Shown piece by piece: positions 1-5,641 of a stretch of 7,597 nt of DNA. Made by a program: the position numbers and the translations under genes. The stretch spans positions 1-7,597 of the forward strand of contig CAMLNJ010000130.1 of NCBI GenBank assembly GCA_946481225.1, in the 5' to 3' direction. The number at the start of each line of letters is the position of its first letter. Positions within the stretch are counted from its first letter, which is position 1. The stretch comes from an uncultured Verrucomicrobiota bacterium. Lineage in GTDB: Bacteria > Verrucomicrobiota > Verrucomicrobiae > Opitutales > Opitutaceae. The notes under the pieces were generated by a model. That model searched no databases. It was not told the origin of the DNA and worked only from the letters and a program-made list of their open reading frames with translations.

Positions 1-1132
1 TGTAGGTTTGCAGCGTGACCTCGTTGGCGGAGCCTTTGCCGCCGATGTCCACGTCGCCGGAAGTGTAGAGTTTGAGGCTGGCGGGGGTATAGGTGGTGAC
101 GCCTGTGGCGGTGTTGGTCTCCATGACGCCGCCGATGTTGATCGCGCCGGAGCCGCCGCCGACGCTGACGGAGTCGGCGACGATGACGACGTTGTAGCCG
201 GGCGAGATCGCGAGGGTGGTGTTCTGGAGGCTGATGTCGCCGGCTTGGTAGTAATAGGTGGTGACGCCATCGACGGTCGAATGGTTGTCGTTGGTCGGAT
301 CTTTCGGGAGCGTGAGGTCGCTCGTCACGGAGCCCAGGATGGTGGGGGTGTTGGTGGGTGCGGTCCGGACCTCCAAGTCGGTGGAGAAGTTGGTGCTGAC
401 GTTGTCGGGGTCGATGGTTCCCTCCGGGGTGCCGAAGTCGCCGATATAGCCTTGGGAGCCGACCTTGATGGCGGAGAGGCTATCGCCGCCGACGGCGGCG
501 GTGCCGTTCACCCCGCCGTTGCCGGCATTGAGCGAGGCGTCCAGATCCAAGGTCGCCAGCGGAGCCTTGTCGCGCATGACGTCGGTGCTGAAGGGAACGT
601 AGGTGGTGGAGGAGTCTTTGTCGGGATCGGAATTCCAGCTGGCCAACACGACATTGTTGCCGTTGACGGCGATGCCCTTGCGCCCGAGGCCTCCCACGGA
701 TTGGCGGGAGCGTTTGTTGAGGGTGACGAGAACCCACTTTTCGATGTCGGGGCCTTGGGGCGGGTCGACGATGGCGCGCGCGATGACGTAGGTTTTGTTT
801 TGGGCGTAGATTTTGACGGTGGTTTTGCCGCCGCCGGAGACCGTGCCCATGTCGAAGCTTTTGCGGTAGGCGCCGCCGCCCACGTTCGTCCAGCCGGACC
901 AGGCGTCGGTGGTGCGGTTCATCTCCCAAAGCGCCTGCTCGAGGCCGGATTCGGCGATGTTCATCGCCACGCCTTGGTAGAAGGTGCGGTAGGAGATCTG
1001 GGAGGCGTTGGTGGCGAGGTTGATGAAGGAGCCCAGGGAGATGGCGATGATCAGGCTGAAGAGGAGGGCGACGAGGAGCACCGAGCCGCGCCGACGGCAA
1101 GGGGAGGACGAGGGGGCCGTGCGGGAGTTCAT
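1..1132 (-). CDS. PilX-like pilus assembly protein, cassette A (partial, C-terminus beyond left edge)
   Basis: I translated this frame by hand from ATG at 1132; it stays open to the left edge, giving 377 residues. A short basic leader (RRRG, residues 13-16) precedes a hydrophobic helix starting SVLLVALLF (17-25), then NIAESGLEQALWEMN (58-72). This is the layout of PilX N-terminal-domain minor pilins. As in GspK/PilX-type proteins there is no Glu at position +5 after the Gly. The rest is a Thr/Asn/Gly-rich, probably beta-rich extracellular region. It is paralogous to the 467-residue gene at 3096-4499: SWNSDPD (165-171) matches SWDSDPD, and GYIGDFGTPEGTID (228-241) matches GLIGAFGTADGEID. By that alignment roughly 80 C-terminal residues lie outside the window. 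The start is 2 bases after the PilW-like stop (TGACCATG) with no Shine-Dalgarno, implying coupled translation. Likely role: tip or priming subunit of a type IV pilus or pseudopilus. Pilus versus secretion pseudopilus cannot be decided here. Confidence 0.8.
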   Translation of the reverse strand, partial: MNSRTAPSSSPCRRRGSVLLVALLFSLIIAISLGSFINLATNASQISYRTFYQGVAMNIAESGLEQALWEMNRTTDAWSGWTNVGGGAYRKSFDMGTVSGGGKTTVKIYAQNKTYVIARAIVDPPQGPDIEKWVLVTLNKRSRQSVGGLGRKGIAVNGNNVVLASWNSDPDKDSSTTYVPFSTDVMRDKAPLATLDLDASLNAGNGGVNGTAAVGGDSLSAIKVGSQGYIGDFGTPEGTIDPDNVSTNFSTDLEVRTAPTNTPTILGSVTSDLTLPKDPTNDNHSTVDGVTTYYYQAGDISLQNTTLAISPGYNVVIVADSVSVGGGSGAINIGGVMETNTATGVTTYTPASLKLYTSGDVDIGGKGSANEVTLQTY

Positions 1133-1134
1133 GG

Positions 1135-1740
1135 TCAGAAAGGTTTGTTGCGAAGGACGTAGCGGGCGGAGACGACGTTGTTGGTGGCGTCGGCGAGGAG
1201 GCTGCGGGCGCGGATGGCGGAGAGGGAGATCTGCACCATCTTGGTGTCGTTTTTCATCAGGGTATCGGAGGTGATCGAGGGATCGATGGCCACGGGCAGG
1301 TCCACGCTGTATTTGTAGGCGGTGAAGGAGAGCGATTGGATGCCGGAGACGAGGGTGGTGGTCTTCCGGGTCGTATCGTCGGTGCGGGTAAGGGTGCCGG
1401 CCTCGGAGTTGTAGGTGTAGGTGACGGACTTCTTGTCCGGCGGGATGAGGGTGATGCCCGCGAGATCGGTGCTCCCGGTCTTGCGGATCCATGTCACGGT
1501 TTCGGTGATACGTGCGTCGACGGCGAAAGTCTCGAGGGCGAGGCGCGCCTGCTTCTCCATTTCGATGTAATTGTTCAGAAGATAGCCGCTGCGGGTGATC
1601 ATCATCACGGAGGTCATGACCCCGGCGAGGATGATGGCGCCGATCCCGGTGGAGACGAGCAGCTCGGCGAGCGTGAAGCCGCGGGGGCGCCGCTCACGAC
1701 GAGACTTTGTTGAGCGTGTAGTAGTAGTTGTAGAGTCCAT
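1135..1740 (-). CDS. PilW-like prepilin / pseudopilin, cassette A
   Basis: The product is 201 residues and carries a class III (type IV prepilin) signal: basic leader ending RRERRPRG (residues 14-21), cleavage expected between Gly21 and Phe22, then FTLAELLVS with Glu26 at mature position +5 and a hydrophobic helix to about residue 48. A prepilin peptidase would cut and N-methylate it. The remainder is a short Thr/Lys-rich globular domain ending VSARYVLRNKPF; the PilW-like protein of cassette B ends VSARCVLRNK, so the two are paralogues. The first 47 bases overlap the end of the PilV-like gene in another frame, so the leader (MDSTTTTTRST) is written over that gene's C-terminal codons. No Shine-Dalgarno is visible and coupling is likely. 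PilW/PilJ-like or GspJ-like minor pilin is the best family label. It is more Lys/Asn/Thr-rich than its cassette B counterpart. Confidence 0.85.
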   Translation of the reverse strand: MDSTTTTTRSTKSRRERRPRGFTLAELLVSTGIGAIILAGVMTSVMMITRSGYLLNNYIEMEKQARLALETFAVDARITETVTWIRKTGSTDLAGITLIPPDKKSVTYTYNSEAGTLTRTDDTTRKTTTLVSGIQSLSFTAYKYSVDLPVAIDPSITSDTLMKNDTKMVQISLSAIRARSLLADATNNVVSARYVLRNKPF

Positions 1741-2245
1741 CGTTGCAGTAGCGGGTGTTGCTCGAGCGTTGGTGGGAGACGCCGTCGATCCCCTTCCAGG
1801 AGACGTTGATGCTGATCTCGATGATCTGGTCGTCGGTGCCCGCGACGTAGGCGACGGTGCGGGTGGCGGTGAAGGTTTTCTCCATCTCCGACAGGATCTT
1901 TTTTTCCGTCGCGGTGTTTTGCGGAAAGATCTCGGAGATTTCGATCTTGGCGTTGGCGGTGAGCAAGTCCGTCACACGCGTCCAACTGAGCATGCGGAGG
2001 TATTCCATCTCGCTCTGCATGATCTGGGCGGCGAGGGTGGTCTTGCGCGCGGTGTCGAGGGCTCGGAAGCCATACTGCATCGTGACGATGGACGAGGCGA
2101 TGGCCAGGACCATGACGAAGCCGGCGATCAACACCTCGGCGAGGGTGAAGCCGGAGCGGGGGCGGGCGCGGAGCCGCGAAAGGGCGCCGGCGGGAGGTCG
2201 CGGGGAGGGCGCTTCGGGCGGGCGTTCGGGATCGGGCGTATCCAT
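1694..2245 (-). CDS. PilV-like prepilin / pseudopilin, cassette A
   Basis: The product is 183 residues from the ATG at 2245. An in-frame GTG at 2281 would add 12 residues. I prefer the ATG because a CAGA/CTAG element lies directly upstream of it, just as upstream of the cassette B homologue. A long Pro/Arg-rich leader ends ARPRSG (residues 27-32); cleavage is expected before Phe33, followed by FTLAEVLIAG with Glu37 at mature +5 and a hydrophobic helix. Downstream, EYLRMLSW and the C-terminal pattern W-G-DG-H-TRY-GL-Y-YT match the cassette B PilV-like protein, which is about 30 residues shorter. The gene ends inside the PilW-like gene (overlap 1694-1740). Likely a minor pilin of the PilV/GspI type, inserted in the inner membrane before assembly. 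It is first in its cassette and follows a 96-base leader after the regulator gene. Confidence 0.85.
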   Translation of the reverse strand: MDTPDPERPPEAPSPRPPAGALSRLRARPRSGFTLAEVLIAGFVMVLAIASSIVTMQYGFRALDTARKTTLAAQIMQSEMEYLRMLSWTRVTDLLTANAKIEISEIFPQNTATEKKILSEMEKTFTATRTVAYVAGTDDQIIEISINVSWKGIDGVSHQRSSNTRYCNDGLYNYYYTLNKVSS

Positions 2246-2249
2246 GCGC

Positions 2250-2259
2250 CAGATACTAG
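2250..2259 (-). promoter_or_regulatory. Start-proximal CTAG/TCTG element, cassette A
   Basis: On the minus strand CTAGTATCTG lies 4 bases before the ATG at 2245. The homologous position upstream of cassette B has CTAGGTCTG, 3 bases before that ATG. CTAG is rare in many bacterial genomes, so its recurrence directly before both pilV-like starts is notable. It could be a remnant of duplicated leader sequence, a protein binding site, or part of an initiation region. Neither copy contains a good Shine-Dalgarno. The function is unknown; the similarity is short and could be partly chance. Confidence 0.35.
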
Positions 2260-2289
2260 CGCACGGGCCGGCGTCCCGCACAGGGGCGG

Positions 2290-2310
2290 ATGGCCCGTTT
2301 TTTCAGGCCT
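2290..2310 (-). promoter_or_regulatory. Conserved A-rich-loop hairpin in leader of cassette A
   Basis: On the minus strand the segment begins AGGCCTGAAA and ends GGCCAT. It can fold as stem GGCCT / GGGCC (5 pairs, the loop-closing one G-U) around loop GAAAAAAC. A closely similar segment (stem GGCCT / AGGCC, loop GAAATAACTG, same flanking A and CAT) lies upstream of cassette B at 5642-5664. The closing pair is U-G here and U-A there, so pairing is kept. It lies about 44 bases before the ATG of the PilV-like gene. An alternative 7-base stem uses 2291-2297 with 2312-2318. It may be an RNA element or a DNA operator. It does not resemble a known riboswitch that I recognise. Confidence 0.45.
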
Positions 2311-2334
2311 GCGGGCCAGAGCCGAACAGGCCTG
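2304..2334. repeat. Pair of 8-bp palindromes CAGGCCTG
   Basis: CAGGCCTG occurs at 2304-2311 and again at 2327-2334, centres 23 bases apart, between the regulator stop and the cassette A start. Each copy is self-complementary, so the pair can act as two DNA half-sites or form an 8-pair RNA stem with a 15-base loop. On the transcribed (minus) strand this is followed by six A residues and not a U tract, so it is not a standard terminator for the regulator gene. It overlaps the shared leader hairpin. A role as operator for the adjacent regulator is only a guess. Confidence 0.4.
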
Positions 2335-2341
2335 GGGGAAA

Positions 2342-3031
2342 CTACGGGGTCTTGGGCCCGGATTGCACCCAGAGGGCGGCGGCCTGGGAGCGGCGTTTGA
2401 CCTTCAGCTTGTCGAACACGTTGACCAGGTAGTTCTTGACCGTGTTGTCGCTGAGTCCGAGGTGGACGCCGATCTCCTTGTTGGTCCGGCCTTCGGCGAC
2501 GAGGGCGAGGACGCGGCGTTCTTGGGCGGAGAGGAGGGAGAGGCCGTTGCCGGCGTCGCGCCCGGCGCCGGCGCGTCCGGCGCGGACGAGGTCGAGGACG
2601 CGCTCGACAAGGCCGGTGCCGAGGATGGATTCGCCGTGGTGGAGGCTGACGATGGCCTCGATGAGTCGCTCGGGGTCCACCTCTTTCATGAGGTAGCCGT
2701 GCGCGCCGGAGACGATGGCCTGGTGGACGAAGTCGTCGTTGGCGAAGGAGGTGAGCATCAGGATGCGCGCCGAGGGGTGGTCCTTGAGGATGGCGCGGCA
2801 GGCCTCGAAGCCGTCGCCGTCGGGCAGGCGGATGTCGAGGAGCACGACGTCGGGCTTGCAGGAACGGGCGGCGGAGACCGCCTCGGCGACGGTGCCGGCC
2901 TCGCCGGCGATGATGAGTTCGGCCTGGCGGTGCTTGCCTTCGAGGAGGCCCCGCACGCCGCGGCGGACGAGGGCGCTGTCGTCGACAAGGAGGAGGCGGA
3001 TGCGGGGCGGATGCGTATCGGCGGAAGCCAT
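2342..3031 (-). CDS. NarL/FixJ-family two-component response regulator
   Basis: The product is 229 residues from ATG at 3031. Receiver domain (about 10-128): acidic pair Asp17-Asp18, phosphoacceptor Asp66 in VVLLDIRLPDGDG, Thr94 in LMLTSF, and Lys116 in GYLMKE, so all switch residues are present. A Gly/Ala/Arg linker (about 150-164) leads to a LuxR/GerE helix-turn-helix (about 165-221): LSAQERRVLALVAEGRTNKE, then LSDNTVKNYLVNVFDKL containing the recognition helix. It should bind DNA as a dimer when phosphorylated and is the obvious partner of the kinase at 5663-7378. The frame continues upstream to 3232, but that would overlap the PilX-like gene by 137 bases and add Pro/Ser-rich residues, so I chose the internal ATG just before the receiver domain. 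It lies between the two pilin cassettes, 64 bases after cassette B. No clear Shine-Dalgarno is seen. Targets are inferred only from position. Confidence 0.93.
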   Translation of the reverse strand: MASADTHPPRIRLLLVDDSALVRRGVRGLLEGKHRQAELIIAGEAGTVAEAVSAARSCKPDVVLLDIRLPDGDGFEACRAILKDHPSARILMLTSFANDDFVHQAIVSGAHGYLMKEVDPERLIEAIVSLHHGESILGTGLVERVLDLVRAGRAGAGRDAGNGLSLLSAQERRVLALVAEGRTNKEIGVHLGLSDNTVKNYLVNVFDKLKVKRRSQAAALWVQSGPKTP

Positions 3032-3060
3032 ACAGGTGGGTTGCGGGCTGGTTGCGGGGA

Positions 3061-3084
3061 GAAAGCGCCGGGGGGGCGCGGCGC
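3061..3084 (-). terminator. Possible intrinsic terminator after cassette B
   Basis: On the minus strand GCGCCG and CGGCGC form a perfect 6-pair GC stem around an 8-base C-rich loop (3065-3084), followed by TTTCT. It begins 12 bases after the PilX-like stop and ends before the regulator start. The T tract is short and the loop large, so it may be a partial terminator or attenuator, lowering read-through into the regulator gene. In DNA of this GC content such stems also arise by chance. Confidence 0.35.
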
Positions 3085-3095
3085 GCAAGCGCGTT

Positions 3096-4499
3096 TCACC
3101 GGTCGACCAGCGGGAGGAGTGCGGCCCGCGCGGCGGGATCGTCCACGACGCGCCAGCCGGCGGCGCGATACGGAGCGTGGCGGACGAGGCGGCCGAGAGC
3201 GAGGTCGTAATGATAGGCGGCGTTGCCGCCAAAGTCCACGGAGCGGGCGACGAGGGAGCCGAAAAACTCGCCGTTGCCGAAGACGCGAAACTCGGCCTCC
3301 GGCGCGTAGACGAGGGCGGAGAGGCCGCCGCCGCCGGAGAGTTGGAGGCGCTGGACGCGGGAGCCGTCCGCGGTGCTCCACAATTGGAGGGCGGCGGGGG
3401 CGGCGTTGGAGTTCACGGCGCCGTTGCCGCCGATGAGCGCGTCGCCGGCGAAGTAGATGGTGAGGCTGGAACCTTCGGGCACGACCAGGCGGGCGCTTCC
3501 GGCGATGGCGAGGGCGTCGAGGGGATCGGTGAGCACGAGGGTGACGTCGCCGAGGATGGTGAGCGTGTCTTTGCCGGAGAGCTTGAGGGAGGATGCGCGC
3601 CAGAAGGTCGCCTCGCCCTCGGTGCCGAGCGTGGTTCCGAAGGAGGCGAGGAAGACGCCGTCCTCCGGGGCGGCGATGAGCGGGAAATCGGCGTTGAAAT
3701 CGAGGCCGACGCGCGAGAAGTCGATCTCGCCGTCGGCGGTGCCGAAGGCGCCGATGAGGCCGGGGGACTTGATCGATGGCTCAATGCCGCGGGTGTGGAG
3801 ATAGCCGTGGACGCGGGCCTGGCCGAGATCGAGGTCCGCGTCTTCGTCGGCTCCGGTGACAATGCTGCCGGTGTCGGTGGCGACGGACGCGGAATAGGGG
3901 ACGGAGGCGGTGGCGGGATTGTCGTCGGGGTCCGAGTCCCAGGAGTCGAAACTGGTGTTGCGCCCGTGAAAGGCGAGGCTGTCGCGAGCGACGATACCGG
4001 CGGCGAAGAAGGAGCGGCGGCGCAGCGAAACTTCGAGCAGCTGGGTGACGGGGGCGCCGCCCGCGCTTTGGACCGAGGCGAGGGCGACGAGCGTGGGGAG
4101 GGTGTTTTCGTCGGGCGCGACGGGACTGGCGTAGACTTTGACCGCGCCGCTGGTCGCGGTGGAGAGAGCGAAGCCGTTGAAGCGTCGCCAGCCGGCCTCG
4201 CCGGAGACCTGCCACCCGTCCCACGCGTCGTCATGGCCGGCGAGGAGGCGGTTGTAGGTCCAGAGCCCTTCTTCGAGGCCGGCTTCGGCGAGGTGGAAGG
4301 AGGCGCCGCGGCTGAAGGTGCGCTGGGCGAGGCGGGCGGAACCGAGGTTGAGGCTGAGGTAGCTGCCGAGGACGAGGGCGATGAGCGCGGCGACGAGCAG
4401 GGCGACCACGAGCACCGAGCCGCGCGGTCGCGCGGACGCGGCGCGGAGGCGGCGGCGCGGGGCGGGGTGTGGCGGGAGGTGGCGCGGCGGGAGGGACAT
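3096..4499 (-). CDS. PilX-like pilus assembly protein, cassette B
   Basis: A complete 467-residue protein. The Pro/Arg-rich leader ends ARPRG (residues 23-27), then a hydrophobic segment SVLVVALLVAALIALVLG (28-45) without Glu at +5, followed by HLAEAGLEEGLW (69-80), a PilX N-domain pattern. The large extracellular part contains SWDSDPD (186-192), GLIGAFGTADGEID (247-260), a run of short beta-like repeats (about 305-375), and near the C-terminus LVYAPEAEFRVFGNG (396-410) and AYHYDLAL (428-435), a pattern I associate with bacterial PilX-like proteins carrying a beta-helix-like domain. It is paralogous to the truncated gene at the left edge. Start: ATG 3 bases after the PilW-like stop (TGAGCCATG), no Shine-Dalgarno, so probably coupled. 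Likely a tip/minor pilin exposed outside the cell, perhaps adhesive. Cleavage by prepilin peptidase is uncertain because +1 is Ser and Glu+5 is missing. Confidence 0.82.
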   Translation of the reverse strand: MSLPPRHLPPHPAPRRRLRAASARPRGSVLVVALLVAALIALVLGSYLSLNLGSARLAQRTFSRGASFHLAEAGLEEGLWTYNRLLAGHDDAWDGWQVSGEAGWRRFNGFALSTATSGAVKVYASPVAPDENTLPTLVALASVQSAGGAPVTQLLEVSLRRRSFFAAGIVARDSLAFHGRNTSFDSWDSDPDDNPATASVPYSASVATDTGSIVTGADEDADLDLGQARVHGYLHTRGIEPSIKSPGLIGAFGTADGEIDFSRVGLDFNADFPLIAAPEDGVFLASFGTTLGTEGEATFWRASSLKLSGKDTLTILGDVTLVLTDPLDALAIAGSARLVVPEGSSLTIYFAGDALIGGNGAVNSNAAPAALQLWSTADGSRVQRLQLSGGGGLSALVYAPEAEFRVFGNGEFFGSLVARSVDFGGNAAYHYDLALGRLVRHAPYRAAGWRVVDDPAARAALLPLVDR

Positions 4500-4502
4500 G
4501 GC

Positions 4503-5135
4503 TCAGGCGCCGGAGTTTTTGTTGCGCAGGACGCAGCGTGCGGAGACGGCGAGCTGGCTCGCGGAAGGGGAGATGGCGGTGGGACGCAGGGCGCGGATGC
4601 GGAGCTCGAGCTGTTTCGTCTCGAGGTCGTTGCGCGCGGGCGCGTCCTCGCCGGAGCCGGAGGGCAGGCGATAGCGGCGGAAGGCGAAATCGGGGGCGAC
4701 GTCGTTCACGAGAGTCTGGGCTGCGGCGCCTTCCGCCTGTCGCGTGAAACGACCCGGAGCCTCCGGATCCTTGGCGGGCTCGAACGCGTAGGTGACCCCG
4801 GGGCCGGAGCCGGCGGGGAAAACGAGCGTGAGGCGGCGCTCGCTTTGCCAGCGCACATCGGAGGCGAGGCGCACATCGCGGTTGAAGTGGTCGATGGCGA
4901 GGCGCAGCCGCGAAGTCATGTCGGCGTAGGCGGAGGCGTTGAGACCGGTGCGGCCGATGAGGAGAAAGGTCGAGAGCACCCCGGCGAGGATGAAGGAGGA
5001 CAAGGACGCCGCGATGAGCACCTCTGCGAGGGTGAAGGCGGCGCGTCGGCGCCCGTCCCGGCGCGGCGGGACAGGCGGGATGAGGGGTGCCGGCGCCGCG
5101 GCCGCGGGCTCAACGCGTGGTGTAGAAGTAGTCAT
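4503..5135 (-). CDS. PilW-like prepilin / pseudopilin, cassette B
   Basis: The product is 210 residues. An Ala/Pro-rich then basic leader ends DGRRRAA (residues 27-33); the prepilin site would be Ala33-Phe34, then FTLAEVLIAASL with Glu38 at mature +5 and a hydrophobic helix. Position -1 is Ala where Gly is usual; the same oddity occurs in the PilV-like partner of this cassette. The globular part carries RLRLAIDHFNRDVRLASD, which parallels RLALETFAVDARI in the cassette A protein, and the C-terminus VSARCVLRNKNSGA parallels VSARYVLRNKPF. It overlaps the end of the PilV-like gene by 26 bases and ends 3 bases before the PilX-like start. PilW/PilJ-like or GspJ-like minor pilin. No ribosome binding site is seen, and coupled translation from the PilV-like gene is likely. 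Confidence 0.85.
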   Translation of the reverse strand: MTTSTPRVEPAAAAPAPLIPPVPPRRDGRRRAAFTLAEVLIAASLSSFILAGVLSTFLLIGRTGLNASAYADMTSRLRLAIDHFNRDVRLASDVRWQSERRLTLVFPAGSGPGVTYAFEPAKDPEAPGRFTRQAEGAAAQTLVNDVAPDFAFRRYRLPSGSGEDAPARNDLETKQLELRIRALRPTAISPSASQLAVSARCVLRNKNSGA

Positions 5136-5571
5136 TGAGGCCGCTGCGGCTGTAGCGGGTGATGAGGCGGGCGCTGTGGGCGCGACCGTCGAGGCCGCCC
5201 CAGGCGGTGATGAGGGTGATCTCCTTCATGCCATCGCGCAGGTCTCGGATTTGTCGTTCGCAGCTGAAGTGGGCGAAGTCGCCTCCGGAGGGGATCGCGA
5301 CGCCGGTCGCGCCGGAGTCCTGCAGGGTTTGCAGCTGGCTCCAGTTGAGCAGTCGCAGGCGTTCGAGCTCCCCTTGCATAAGTTGCGACGCGGCGTCCAG
5401 TTGCCGGGCCTGGGCGATGGTGCGGAGGCTTTGTTGCAGGGTGACCAAGGCGCCGCTGATACCCAGCATCAGGACGCAGGACGCCACCATGACCTCGACC
5501 AGCGAGAACGCCGGGCGCGCGCAAGGACGCGCGGCGGGCGGACGGGCAAGTTTCGACGTAGTCGCTGGCAT
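5110..5571 (-). CDS. PilV-like prepilin / pseudopilin, cassette B
   Basis: The product is 153 residues from ATG at 5571. The leader ends ARPA (residues 18-21) with predicted cleavage before Phe22, then FSLVEVMVASCVLMLG with Glu26 at mature +5 and a hydrophobic helix. Ala rather than Gly at -1 is unusual but tolerated by some prepilin peptidases. ELERLRLLNWSQL parallels EMEYLRMLSWTRV in the cassette A homologue, and the C-terminus WGGLDGRAH..TRY..GLNDYFYTTR shares the W-G-DG-H / TRY / GL-Y-YT pattern. It is first gene of the cassette, 91 bases after the kinase stop, with a leader resembling that of cassette A. Only a weak AGG lies upstream of the ATG. Likely a PilV/GspI-type minor pilin held in the inner membrane before assembly. 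Confidence 0.85.
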   Translation of the reverse strand: MPATTSKLARPPAARPCARPAFSLVEVMVASCVLMLGISGALVTLQQSLRTIAQARQLDAASQLMQGELERLRLLNWSQLQTLQDSGATGVAIPSGGDFAHFSCERQIRDLRDGMKEITLITAWGGLDGRAHSARLITRYSRSGLNDYFYTTR

Positions 5572-5574
5572 GAA

Positions 5575-5583
5575 CAGACCTAG
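5575..5583 (-). promoter_or_regulatory. Start-proximal CTAG/TCTG element, cassette B
   Basis: Minus-strand CTAGGTCTG sits 3 bases before the PilV-like ATG and is the counterpart of CTAGTATCTG before the cassette A start (2250-2259). The nearby AGG could serve as a very weak Shine-Dalgarno here, but cassette A lacks it. It is most simply a shared remnant or conserved part of a duplicated leader. Confidence 0.35.
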
Positions 5584-5592
5584 AATCTACCT

Positions 5593-5621
5593 ATTATCGG
5601 GGCGCCCGTCGAGAGGGTGTA
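5593..5621 (-). promoter_or_regulatory. Candidate promoter for cassette B
   Basis: On the minus strand GATAAT (5598-5593) resembles a -10 box, with TACACC (5621-5616) 17 bases upstream as a poor -35. The region is AT-richer than its surroundings. Transcription would start about 15 bases before the PilV-like ATG, in which case the upstream hairpin at 5642-5664 would lie outside this transcript. A TACCTAT heptamer on the plus strand (5588-5594) overlaps it and fits the E. coli NarL half-site pattern TACYYMT, but a single heptamer is weak evidence. Confidence 0.25.
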
Positions 5622-5641
5622 TCGGCTTACAAGCTACGTGC

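Noticed and set aside
8..1162. Plus-strand open frame of about 384 codons at the left edge
   Set aside because: It opposes the PilX-like gene whose pilin N-terminus and paralogue support the minus strand; its own translation is low complexity.
2253..2258. TAGTAT as a -10 box for cassette A
   Set aside because: It lies only 8 bases from the ATG, would give a leaderless transcript, and has no acceptable -35 box in the GC-rich sequence upstream.
2246..2281. GTG at 2281 as start of the cassette A PilV-like gene
   Set aside because: The ATG at 2245 already gives a complete prepilin leader and is preceded by the same CTAG/TCTG element as the cassette B start; the GTG would place the start next to the conserved hairpin.
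2291..2318. Plus-strand rho-independent terminator with a T run
   Set aside because: The six T residues lie inside the loop of the 7-base stem and not after it, and there is no plus-strand gene to terminate here.
3032..3232. Upstream extension of the regulator gene to 3232
   Set aside because: It would overlap the PilX-like gene by 137 bases and add 67 Pro/Ser/Arg-rich residues before a receiver domain that begins normally after ATG 3031.
1595..3436. Long plus-strand open frame of about 613 codons
   Set aside because: It runs antisense to the cassette A pilin genes and the regulator, all of which have clear family motifs. Its translation is Gly/Asp/Glu-rich then Arg-rich low complexity, the usual mirror of GC-rich coding DNA.
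2715..5138. Long plus-strand open frame of about 807 codons
   Set aside because: Antisense shadow of the regulator and cassette B genes; composition is Ala/Gly/Glu-rich with no recognisable domain.
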